Assembly: GCA_903819605.1 (NCBI GenBank)
Contig: CAIJEA010000426.1
Location: 1-7,386, forward strand
Reading direction: 5' to 3'
Source: an uncultured cyanobacterium
GTDB taxonomy: Bacteria; Cyanobacteriota; Cyanobacteriia; Pseudanabaenales; Pseudanabaenaceae
Length of the DNA: 7,386 nt
Shown here: positions 1-6,506 of the stretch, one piece after another
How positions within the stretch are numbered: the stretch's first letter is position 1
How the letters are laid out: the number at the start of each line of letters is the position of its first letter
Translations under genes and position numbers: made by a program
The notes under the pieces: generated by a model
The model's database searches: none
What the model was told of the DNA's origin: nothing
The model's input: only the letters and a program-made list of their open reading frames with translations

Positions 1-20
1 CACAACTCATTTAGGATTGC

Positions 21-1556
21 TTAACGACAAAGCTGTTTGATGACTACTAGTGTGATGTCGTCATAAATCCGATTCAAGCCAATGAACTTCCTGAGATCCT
101 TAATGATGGCATCGCTAATAAATTGAGCCGATTCTTGATTATGCTGTGTGATCACCTGACATAAGCGATCCAAACCATAGAACTCGCGATTTATATTTTC
201 TGCTTCCGTAATTCCATCTGTATAGAGAACGACTAAATCACCAAGTTCAAGCGTGATTTTAGATTGAATGATAAAAAGACTAATATCAGCCTCTAATCCG
301 ATCGGAAAGCCTAAATCATTAGTATCAATCCGTTCTATTTCGCCTCCCGCTCTAACGACAATCACCTCTTCGTGCTGACCGACTATGCTAAATTGTCCTT
401 GATAATAATCAAGCAATAAAAGAGACATATTTTTGTCAGAGTTCATGCGTCGAGCATTTTCATACATAGTTGTATTCAAAGCTGTCAGAAATCGACGCGG
501 ATCTGTTTCCTGTAAAGCATCTAGGGTGCGAACAGCCGTCTGTGCCATGATCATCAAAACTCCACTTTCCAAACCATGACCAGTCACATCACCAATGCCA
601 ATTTTGACTCTTCCATTTTTATGTAAAACATCGTAATAATCGCCTCCTACCTCAGTCGAAGGCTCCATAAATCCTGCTATATCCAAATCTTGAATTGTTT
701 GTAATTCTTCAGATCTAGGTAAAATCATCTGCTGTAGGCGACGAGTTAACTCTAGTTCAGAACTCATACGGAGGTTCTCTTCCTGTAGCCGATCATTTAA
801 GTGTGTGATTTCCAAATTAGCAGACTTTAGCGCTTCAGTTCTTTCATCAACAAGACTTTCTAATAGTTGATTTAACTCTTGCAAAGAAAGCTGCGCTTGA
901 TCTCGATCTCGCACGTAGCCAAGCAATTGCCGAATAATGATACTCGCTGTTACTACCAAAATAGGAAGGCTCAGCCCTGCTAACAATAAAGATTGAAATA
1001 GAAATTGGCGGTATTGAGAGAGACTACGCTCAGTCTCTGTTTGTATGGCGTTGCGAGTAGCTAAAATCCCCTGAGCATAGACCTGCTTAAGAGATTCATA
1101 TTCCTGACCTGAGAGAACCTTCATTGCCTCGTTCGCTTTGCCCTGACGGACTAGTTGAAATGATCGAGTCTCTAGATCGACAAGCTTAAGGTTCGCTTCA
1201 TCGGTCTTTTTGGCATTAGCATTATATGTATTAGGAATCTGTTCGATGATTTGCTTGATCGTGCTATCTAATTGAGGTACAAATCGGTTGTAACGGTCTT
1301 CCCATTTTGGATCGCCTGTACTAGCGTTCATCCGCGCCGACATGGTTAATACTTCATCAAAGTAGATGATTTGGTTACTCAGATTCTGTAACTTAAATTG
1401 ATTAGCGATCGCTTTATCAAAAGCTTGATAGGTTGTCCAAACATTCCAAGCAGAAGCACCAAACAAAAGACCACTGAATCCTAAGGAAAGACTGACAAAG
1501 GTTATAAGGTTTGAGCCTGAGGCTAATTTCACATCTTTAAAATCTATATACGACAA
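21..1556 (-). CDS. Membrane-anchored PP2C-family (SpoIIE/RsbU-type) serine/threonine phosphatase with periplasmic sensor region
   Basis: The C-terminal half (residues about 290-510 of 511) is a SpoIIE/RsbU-type PP2C phosphatase domain, which in known systems dephosphorylates anti-sigma-factor antagonists or similar phosphoproteins using two metal ions. Visible motifs are VGGDYYD (303-309), IGDVTGHG (321-328, metal ligand D323), LYTDGITEAEN (444-454, D447) and YDDITLVV (498-505). The N-terminus has one membrane segment at about 16-38 and a second at about 187-209; the roughly 150 residues between them are probably periplasmic and helical, with the stretch TMSARMNASTGDPKWEDRYN at 71-90. A coiled coil (about 214-282) links membrane to phosphatase, and I see no clear HAMP motif. 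The start is TTG, because an in-frame TGA lies two codons upstream and the first internal ATG (residue 72) would remove the first membrane segment; GTG at residue 9 (1530-1532) is the alternative. No good Shine-Dalgarno is visible for either. The signal sensed and the protein target are unknown. Confidence 0.9.
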   Translation of the reverse strand: MSYIDFKDVKLASGSNLITFVSLSLGFSGLLFGASAWNVWTTYQAFDKAIANQFKLQNLSNQIIYFDEVLTMSARMNASTGDPKWEDRYNRFVPQLDSTIKQIIEQIPNTYNANAKKTDEANLKLVDLETRSFQLVRQGKANEAMKVLSGQEYESLKQVYAQGILATRNAIQTETERSLSQYRQFLFQSLLLAGLSLPILVVTASIIIRQLLGYVRDRDQAQLSLQELNQLLESLVDERTEALKSANLEITHLNDRLQEENLRMSSELELTRRLQQMILPRSEELQTIQDLDIAGFMEPSTEVGGDYYDVLHKNGRVKIGIGDVTGHGLESGVLMIMAQTAVRTLDALQETDPRRFLTALNTTMYENARRMNSDKNMSLLLLDYYQGQFSIVGQHEEVIVVRAGGEIERIDTNDLGFPIGLEADISLFIIQSKITLELGDLVVLYTDGITEAENINREFYGLDRLCQVITQHNQESAQFISDAIIKDLRKFIGLNRIYDDITLVVIKQLCR

Positions 1557-1602
1557 TCGTCACGATAGATTATTCTGTTTAGTCTGCAATGGTAACACAT
1601 TC

Positions 1603-1629
1603 ATTCTATAGCAATATAAGTTTTGCTAA
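1603..1629 (-). promoter_or_regulatory. Weak candidate promoter for the SpoIIE-type phosphatase gene
   Basis: On the minus strand TTAGCA (1629-1624) is followed after 15 nt by TAGAAT (1608-1603), resembling a poorly spaced -35/-10 pair about 50 nt before the TTG start. It lies just outside the left end of the MITE-like repeat. This is only AT-rich pattern matching and could be chance. Confidence 0.2.
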
Positions 1630-1651
1630 GGACATAAAACCCAAATGAATA

Positions 1652-1723
1652 ACCCCGCCGCGAGCGGACGGGGTATCAAATTCTTTTTTAGCAGAATTTA
1701 CTCACACCGCAGAGCGGTGGGGT
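1652..1723. repeat. Nested 72-bp imperfect palindrome (two diverged GC-rich hairpins around an AT-rich hairpin)
   Basis: Hairpin 1 has arms ACCCCG/CGGGGT (1652-1657, 1669-1674) around CCG-CGAG-CGG with one bulged A. Hairpin 3 is CACCGC-AGA-GCGGTG (1705-1719). Between them AAATCT-like arms, AAATTCT (1678-1684) and AGAATTT (1693-1699), pair around an 8-nt loop. The outer arms also pair with each other: ACCCCGCCGC (1652-1661) with GCGGTGGGGT (1714-1723), ten pairs with one G-T wobble. Both GC-rich blocks end in GGGGTAT, so they look like diverged copies of one unit. Either a cruciform or three separate hairpins can form. Confidence 0.6.
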
Positions 1724-1739
1724 ATTTACCCTCTTAGTT

Positions 1740-1782
1740 CAAATAAATAGAGGCGGTGCTTCGCACCGCCTCTATTTATTTG
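1740..1782. repeat. Perfect 20-bp inverted repeat with 3-nt loop
   Basis: The arm CAAATAAATAGAGGCGGTGC (1740-1759) is followed by TTC and then its exact reverse complement (1763-1782). On the plus strand it is followed by TGGGTTTTGATTT, so it has the general look of a rho-independent terminator or of an intergenic repeat hairpin. No plus-strand gene ends here. On the minus strand it lies between the topA end and the phosphatase gene, so it could act as a second terminator for topA read-through. Confidence 0.75.
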
Positions 1783-1839
1783 GGTTTTGATTTGTTCTAA
1801 CTATCTTTTTGATTGCTGCAAGTACTTTGTCTAGTTCTC

Positions 1840-1896
1840 CTAAGACCAAAAAGATAGATGCAGCACTTAGTGCCGCATCTATCTTTTTGGTCTTAG
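1840..1896 (-). terminator. Likely topA transcription terminator: perfect 22-bp hairpin
   Basis: Arms 1840-1861 and 1875-1896 are exact reverse complements over 22 bp. The 13-nt centre can add four more pairs (GCAC/GTGC) around TTA after one mismatch. On the minus strand the hairpin starts one base after the topA TAA codon (1898-1900). The run of five T lies inside the descending arm rather than after it, so it is not a textbook intrinsic terminator, but position and stability favour a 3'-end function. The 11-mer CTATCTTTTTG in the arm (1879-1889) recurs at 1801-1811. Confidence 0.7.
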
Positions 1897-1897
1897 A

Positions 1898-4630
1898 TTA
1901 CTTAGCTGCTGGTGTTTTTTTTGCAGTTGAAGTTTTTTTGGTAGTTGTGGTCTTTTTAGTGGTTTTTGCTGCGTTTTTTGTGGTTGCTGTTGCCTTAGTA
2001 GCCGCAGTCTTAGTAGTTGCTTTTTTTGTCGTGGTCTTCTTCGTATCGCTAGAAGTTGCCTTAGTTCGCTTACTAGTGCTTTTGCCAGATTTACTTGCCA
2101 ACATAGAGAGAGCCTCTTCTACAGTTAGCCCTTCCACAGTTTGCTCTTTGGTTAGCGAGACATTTACTTTGCCATGTTTGACGTATGCACCATACTTACC
2201 ATCGAGAACCTCGATCGCCTCGCCATCATCGGGATGTTTACCGAGAGACTTTAAGACTTTCGCCGCAGCCGCACCACGTAATACCTTAGGCTGCGATAGA
2301 AGTTCTAAAGCACGTTCAAAAGTAATTGTGTAAGGATCGTCTGTAGACTTCAGCGATCGATTATCATCCTTGTCACCATTACCTTTAACATGGCAAACAT
2401 AGGGACCAAATCGCCCTGTATTTACAAAAACACGATTGCCAGTATCGGGATGTGCGCCCAAAGTGCGCGGCAAAGCTAGTAATTTCACCGCAATATCGAC
2501 AGTGACTTGTTCGGGTTGCATTCCCTTAGGTAACGATGCACGTTTGGGTTTAGGAACCGCATCTGTTGCTTGACCTAGCTGTACATAGGGGCCATATTGT
2601 CCCATCATCATGAAGATTGGCTCATTAGCTTCAGGATGAATTCCCACTTGATCGGGACCTTCTAGCTTCTGTTTGAGCAGAAGTTCGATCTTTTCGGGAA
2701 TCAAATCAGAAGGGGTGTAGTTTTGGGGAATCGAAGAATTAACTGTGCGATCGCCTTCTCCAACTTGGATATAAGCGCCAAACTTACCGATTTTGACTTT
2801 GACATCATCATCTAAACCTTCAAGACGAACGGTTCTGGCTGATTCACCATCGATCAGACTATCGCGGGATTTTACTTGTCCACTTAAGCCTTGTTCACCT
2901 GAATAGAACTTCTTGAGATAGGGAAGCCATTCCACACTGCCTGTAGAAATATCATCAAGGGTTTGCTCCATTTTGGAAGTGAAGCTAGGATCGACTAGAT
3001 TCGGGAAATGCTCCTCTAATAGACTCGTCACCGCAAAAGCAGTAAACGTGGGAATCAAAGCGTTATTCGTAAGCTGAACGTAACCGCGATCGCAGATTGT
3101 GCCGATAATACTGGCGTAGGTACTAGGGCGACCGATACCTTCACTTTCAAGCATCTTTACGAGAGCTGCTTCAGTATATCTGGCAGGGGGTTGGGTTTCA
3201 TGACCAACGGTATTTAGTTCGCGACAAACAGGACGATCGCCAATTTTGAGCGGTGGTAACATCACCTCCTGTTCTTCGAGAGCTGCATCGGGATCGTCCG
3301 ATCCTTCAACATATGCCCTGAAAAAGCCAGCAAAATCAATGCGTTTGCCAGAAGCACGAAATAGAGCATCTTCAACGGTTAGTTGCACGCTGAGCATGGT
3401 TAACTGAGCATCCGCCATTTGCGAGGCAACGGTGCGCTTCCAGATCAGGTCGTACAGAGATAGTTCGCGTCCTGATAGTCCTGTTTCTTGAGGAGTACGG
3501 AAAGTTTCTCCCGCAGGGCGGATCGCTTCGTGGGCTTCCTGTGCGCCTTTGGATTTGGTGACATATTGACGCGGCTCTTTGCTTAAGAAAGTATTGCCGT
3601 ACATTTTAGTGACGCATTGACGTGCAGCCGCGATCGCCTGTTGCGACAAATGCACCGAGTCAGTTCGCATATAGGTAATAAAACCTTGCTCGTACAGAGC
3701 TTGAGCTACGCGCATCGAGTCCCGCGCTGACAGACGCAGTTTGCGGTTTGCTTCTTGTTGAAGTGTTGATGTTGTGAAAGGTGGTGATGGCTTGCGGGTG
3801 GTGGGACGCTCATCAAGATTGCTGACCGACCAGACTTTGCCATTTAAGCGTTGTTGTAAAGCGATCGCCGCCGCTTCATCCAAAAGTAAAACTTTGCGAC
3901 CTCTAGCAATTTTGCCAGTAGCCTCGTCAAAGTCTTTGCCAGTGGCAACATTAGTACCACCAACCGAGACTAACTGCACGGGAAATTCTTGCTTCGGTGC
4001 GTAAAGATTTGCTTTTAAATCCCAATAACTACCTGACTTAAAAGCACGGCGTTCGCGTTCGCGGTTGACAATTAATCTCACCGCCACCGACTGGACTCGA
4101 CCAGCCGATAGTCCCCATGCAATTTTTTTCCAGAGCAAAGGCGAAAGCGTATAACCGACAAGGCGATCGAGAATGCGGCGAGTCTCTTGGGCATGGACAA
4201 GGCGATCGTCGATTTGGCGACAATTTTTCAATGCCCCTTTGATTGCCTCAGAGGTGATCTCATGAAACACCATCCGTTTAATCGGGACTTTAGGCTGCAA
4301 GATTTGCAGTAAATGCCAAGAAATACTCTCCCCTTCGCGATCTTCGTCAGTCGCCAGAATAACTTCTTTCACCCCTTTGAGAGCAGCTTTAAGTTCGCGA
4401 ACGATTTTTTTCTTGTCGTCTGGCACGATATAAAGAGGCTCAAAATCTGCATCAACATTTACGCCTAGCTTTGCCCATTCAGAGGATTTTAGCTCCGCAG
4501 GAATGTCACTGGCTGATTGTGGCAAATCGCGCACATGACCCATTGATGCCTCAACTCGGTACTCGGAAGGCAAAAAGTTCCGAATGGTGCGGGCTTTAGT
4601 GGGCGATTCGACAATGACAAGAGTAGACAT
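1898..4630 (-). CDS. topA: DNA topoisomerase I (type IA), zinc-finger-less, with Lys/Thr-rich tail
   Basis: This enzyme relaxes negative supercoils by cutting one strand through a 5'-phosphotyrosine. The TOPRIM domain opens at residue 4 with LVIVESPTKA (E8) and carries TDEDREGE with the acidic triad D95, D97, E99. The active-site region GFITYMRTDS holds catalytic Y320 and R322. Four C-terminal [FY]G[AP]Y repeats follow, starting at about residues 617, 679, 741 and 813, then a tail of 64 residues (847-910) with 19 Lys and 23 Thr. Only five scattered cysteines occur and no CxxC pair, so the E. coli-type zinc fingers are absent, as is usual for cyanobacterial and several actinobacterial enzymes. 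I chose ATG at 4628-4630 (910 aa) because TopA proteins begin just before this VESPTKA motif and AGG lies upstream; the longer reading from TTG at 4642 adds only MQAN. A hairpin follows the stop at once, so the gene is probably a single unit. Confidence 0.97.
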   Translation of the reverse strand: MSTLVIVESPTKARTIRNFLPSEYRVEASMGHVRDLPQSASDIPAELKSSEWAKLGVNVDADFEPLYIVPDDKKKIVRELKAALKGVKEVILATDEDREGESISWHLLQILQPKVPIKRMVFHEITSEAIKGALKNCRQIDDRLVHAQETRRILDRLVGYTLSPLLWKKIAWGLSAGRVQSVAVRLIVNRERERRAFKSGSYWDLKANLYAPKQEFPVQLVSVGGTNVATGKDFDEATGKIARGRKVLLLDEAAAIALQQRLNGKVWSVSNLDERPTTRKPSPPFTTSTLQQEANRKLRLSARDSMRVAQALYEQGFITYMRTDSVHLSQQAIAAARQCVTKMYGNTFLSKEPRQYVTKSKGAQEAHEAIRPAGETFRTPQETGLSGRELSLYDLIWKRTVASQMADAQLTMLSVQLTVEDALFRASGKRIDFAGFFRAYVEGSDDPDAALEEQEVMLPPLKIGDRPVCRELNTVGHETQPPARYTEAALVKMLESEGIGRPSTYASIIGTICDRGYVQLTNNALIPTFTAFAVTSLLEEHFPNLVDPSFTSKMEQTLDDISTGSVEWLPYLKKFYSGEQGLSGQVKSRDSLIDGESARTVRLEGLDDDVKVKIGKFGAYIQVGEGDRTVNSSIPQNYTPSDLIPEKIELLLKQKLEGPDQVGIHPEANEPIFMMMGQYGPYVQLGQATDAVPKPKRASLPKGMQPEQVTVDIAVKLLALPRTLGAHPDTGNRVFVNTGRFGPYVCHVKGNGDKDDNRSLKSTDDPYTITFERALELLSQPKVLRGAAAAKVLKSLGKHPDDGEAIEVLDGKYGAYVKHGKVNVSLTKEQTVEGLTVEEALSMLASKSGKSTSKRTKATSSDTKKTTTKKATTKTAATKATATTKNAAKTTKKTTTTKKTSTAKKTPAAK

Positions 4631-4705
4631 ATTAGCCTGCAAGGTTCGCGATGATCAAAAATGAAAAATGAGCAAAATTAAAGGTTTATGAAATACCTTC
4701 TTAAC

Positions 4706-4714
4706 CTATATACA
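4706..4714 (-). promoter_or_regulatory. Weak candidate -10 region for topA
   Basis: Within the AT-rich 184-bp gap upstream of topA the minus strand reads TGTATATAG (4714-4706), about 76 nt before the ATG. It resembles an extended -10 element, but no convincing -35 hexamer sits at the right distance. The rest of the gap shows only AT-rich sequence and the copy of AAATTTAGAG noted separately. Confidence 0.2.
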
Positions 4715-4814
4715 ATGTTTATGCAGAAAATTACTATTTTTAGCTAGACGGTAATTACTTTAATCTAATTATGCAAATTTAGAGTTGCCATTTTAACTAA
4801 TTAGTGCGTATCTG

Positions 4815-5249
4815 CTAAATATCACCTCTAAATTTAGAGAATCTCGCGAGATTTTCTAGAGATTGATTACCTGGGTAAAACTCGCCATCAATTTCCCATG
4901 TCGGATAGCCTCTAATCCTTTTCGCAATGCAGAGTTCTCTCTGGGGATTAACACCACGCCGATCGCATTCAACTATATCTAATTGGCTGACAGCTTCCTG
5001 TCCAAAGCGTTGCTTTTGGTCGTAGCAATGAGGACACCAATAAGCTGTGTATACCTTTGCACCGATTTTGCGTAAATGTTTGGCTAAGGCGATTGCACTC
5101 GGTGTTGATGTTGTGGTGACTGGTTCACCTGTTTCTTGAGCGATCGCTGGCGCGATCGTCTGAGGAGCTAACGTTAGTCCTGAAAGGCTGGTAATGCTTG
5201 TGATGGCAAGACTAATTGAGATTAGAGATGAGGCACGATGAAACTTCAT
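4815..5249 (-). CDS. Exported thioredoxin-fold protein with CPHC motif, like the thioredoxin-like domain of cyanobacterial VKOR
   Basis: The 144-residue product has a signal peptide: MKFHRASS, a hydrophobic stretch to about residue 30, and a likely cleavage after AIA (35-37) before QETG. The mature part holds YWCPHCYDQKQ with redox pair C72/C75, an IVECD strand (C95), ELC (C107) and RGYPTW with the cis-proline P116. KHLRKIGAKVY, YWCPHCYDQK and RGYPTWEIDG closely resemble the thioredoxin-like domain fused to vitamin K epoxide reductase homologues in cyanobacteria, but no VKOR membrane domain is present. A role in disulfide formation or transfer in the periplasm or thylakoid lumen is inferred. 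I chose ATG at 5247-5249 because it starts a classic signal peptide; the longer reading from TTG at 5318 adds 23 residues that do not look like a leader. No clear Shine-Dalgarno is seen. The gene is divergent from the glycosyltransferase, 102 bp away. The alternative is a glutaredoxin-like or DsbA/C-like protein. Confidence 0.85.
   Translation of the reverse strand: MKFHRASSLISISLAITSITSLSGLTLAPQTIAPAIAQETGEPVTTTSTPSAIALAKHLRKIGAKVYTAYWCPHCYDQKQRFGQEAVSQLDIVECDRRGVNPQRELCIAKRIRGYPTWEIDGEFYPGNQSLENLARFSKFRGDI
4826..4853. repeat. Two abutting perfect 14-bp palindromes at the 3' end of the thioredoxin-like gene
   Basis: CTCTAAATTTAGAG (4826-4839) is directly followed by AATCTCGCGAGATT (4840-4853), each a perfect palindrome, inside the last 13 codons of the gene. 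AAATTTAGAG also recurs at 4775-4784, beyond the stop codon, giving an alternative 10-bp pairing with CTCTAAATTT (4826-4835). They may contribute to 3'-end structure of the transcript; function is unproven. Confidence 0.5.
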
Positions 5250-5300
5250 AGGTTGTTTGGGTTCAACGTTGCTATTGTAACCATAATAATAATTACAACT

Positions 5301-5335
5301 AAGATTTATGCCGCGCAAAGCATAACTTAAATCTT
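5301..5335 (+). promoter_or_regulatory. Imperfect leader hairpin just before the glycosyltransferase ribosome-binding site
   Basis: In the 102-bp divergent gap AAGATTTATGC (5301-5311) pairs with GCAT (5320-5323) and, after a 5-nt bulge, AAATCTT (5329-5335), around loop CGCGCAAA. It ends one base before AGGA (5336-5339), the probable but distant (12 nt) Shine-Dalgarno of the gene at 5352. It could be an operator in the shared promoter region or a leader structure affecting translation. An AT-rich tract (5270-5300) on its other side is a likely place for promoters of both divergent genes, but I cannot assign boxes. Confidence 0.3.
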
Positions 5336-5351
5336 AGGAAATCAATACAGA

Positions 5352-6506
5352 ATGTCAAAACTAGAAAATTTACGAATTGCGATCGTCCATGAATGGTTTG
5401 TGAGCTATGCAGGCTCCGAGAGAGTGGTCGAGCAGATTTTAAACTTATTTCCTAACGCTGATTTATTTGCGGTTGTGGATTTCTTAGATGATTCTAAACG
5501 GGGATTTATTCAGCATAAAAAAGTTACAACGACTTTTATTCAAAAATTACCCTTTGCCAAAAATAAGTTTCGGCAGTACTTACCACTGATGCCGCTAGCG
5601 ATCGAGCAGCTTGATTTGTCGGCATACGATCTCATTATTTCCAGTTCCCATGCTGTTGCAAAGGGCGTATTAACTTCACCGCATCAGTTACATATTTCCT
5701 ATGTGCATTCACCGATTCGTTATGCATGGGACTTACAGCATCAATATTTACAAGAGTCGAATTTAGAACGGGGTATCAAAAGCTGGATTGCGCGATGGAT
5801 TTTGCATCAAATGCGGATTTGGGATACGCGGACGGCAAATGGAGTTGATTTATTTATTGCTAATTCTGAGTTCATTGCCCGCAGGATTCAGAAGGTATAT
5901 CGGCGATCGGCGCGAGTAATCTATCCGCCTGTGGATTTGCAAAATTACGCAATTCAAGAACAAAAACAGGATTTTTATCTCACGGCTTCGCGGTTAGTTC
6001 CCTATAAACGCATTGATTTAATAGTAGAAGCTTTTTCGCAAATGGGCGATCGCCAATTGATCGTCATTGGTGATGGGGAACAGATGGCAAAAATTAGATC
6101 GAAAGCAGGACGTAATATCAAGTTTCTGGGGCATCTTGAACCATTACAATTACGTGAATTTATGCAAAATGCTAAAGCCTTTGTATTTGCTGCCGAAGAA
6201 GATTTTGGAATTACGCCAGTAGAGGCACAAGCTTGCGGTACACCCGTCATTGCCTATGGGCGAGGTGGAGTTTGTGAATCTGTGCGGGGATTAGATGGCG
6301 ATCGCCCTACGGGGGTATTTTTCCCCAAGCAAACAGCAGAAAGTATTTGTACTGCGGTGCTAGAGTTTGAAAAATCTGGCGATCGGATTACACCAATAGC
6401 TTGTCGTGAAAATGCAATGCGCTTTTCGACCGAAAGATTTCAAGCAGAATTTCTCAGCTTTGTCCAACAGGCTTGGCGAAATCATCGCAGCCATAGCAAA
6501 ACCTAG
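5352..6506 (+). CDS. GT4-family (GT-B fold) glycosyltransferase, WbaZ/mannosyltransferase-like
   Basis: The 384-residue protein has the two-domain GT-B layout and a usual GT4 length, with no membrane segment, so it is probably cytoplasmic or loosely membrane-bound. The acceptor-side N-terminal domain starts with LRIAIVHEWF and carries YAGSERVVEQIL (19-30). Later come HISYVHSPIRYAWD (114-127) and IYPPVD (190-195). The donor-binding C-terminal domain shows TASRLVPYKRID (211-222, with R214 and K219), VIGDGEQM (238-245) and the E-x7-E motif EDFGITPVE (E283, E291) followed by AQACGTPVIAYGRGG. The N-terminal pattern resembles WbaZ-type mannosyltransferases of O-antigen and exopolysaccharide synthesis; the actual sugar donor and acceptor cannot be told from sequence. 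No other polysaccharide gene is in the window. The ATG is preceded by AGGA at 5336-5339, an unusually long spacing. The TAG stop lies inside a terminator hairpin. Confidence 0.93.
   Translation: MSKLENLRIAIVHEWFVSYAGSERVVEQILNLFPNADLFAVVDFLDDSKRGFIQHKKVTTTFIQKLPFAKNKFRQYLPLMPLAIEQLDLSAYDLIISSSHAVAKGVLTSPHQLHISYVHSPIRYAWDLQHQYLQESNLERGIKSWIARWILHQMRIWDTRTANGVDLFIANSEFIARRIQKVYRRSARVIYPPVDLQNYAIQEQKQDFYLTASRLVPYKRIDLIVEAFSQMGDRQLIVIGDGEQMAKIRSKAGRNIKFLGHLEPLQLREFMQNAKAFVFAAEEDFGITPVEAQACGTPVIAYGRGGVCESVRGLDGDRPTGVFFPKQTAESICTAVLEFEKSGDRITPIACRENAMRFSTERFQAEFLSFVQQAWRNHRSHSKT

Larger units (their letters stand above)
1636..1788. repeat. MITE-like palindromic repeat unit with 16-bp imperfect terminal inverted repeats
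   Basis: The left end AAAACCCAAATGAATA (1636-1651) and the reverse complement of the right end, AAAACCCAAATAAATA (1773-1788), match at 15 of 16 positions. Between them are two diverged palindromic blocks and a perfect hairpin, and no coding potential. The 153-bp size, terminal inverted repeats and lack of ORF fit a non-autonomous mobile element or a composite of repeated palindromes. Against a transposon, I see no target-site duplication (flanks GGACAT and GATTTG), and the right terminal repeat is also part of the 1740-1782 hairpin. Only a copy count in the genome would settle which it is. Confidence 0.45.

Noticed and set aside
1636..1896. CRISPR array or tRNA-like structure in the palindrome cluster
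   Set aside because: The repeats are inverted rather than evenly spaced direct repeats, and no tRNA cloverleaf or TPsiC-like motif fits.
1809..2333. Plus-strand open frame of 174 codons rich in Val/Ala/Phe
   Set aside because: It lies opposite the topA tail; the hydrophobic, low-complexity product is the mirror of Lys/Thr codons, and it crosses the terminator hairpin.
3774..4223. Short open frames on both strands inside topA (3774-4004 plus, 4038-4223 minus)
   Set aside because: Both overlap well-conserved topA sequence in another frame and have no recognisable product.
4631..4642. Four-residue N-terminal extension of topA from TTG
   Set aside because: ATG at 4628-4630 gives the usual TopA N-terminus directly before VIVESPTKA, with AGG upstream.
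5250..5318. 23-residue N-terminal extension of the thioredoxin-like protein from TTG
   Set aside because: It would bury the signal peptide that begins at the ATG at 5249 and includes the divergent promoter region.
6002..6250. Minus-strand open frame of 82 codons
   Set aside because: It is antisense to the donor-binding domain of the glycosyltransferase and has no motif of its own.
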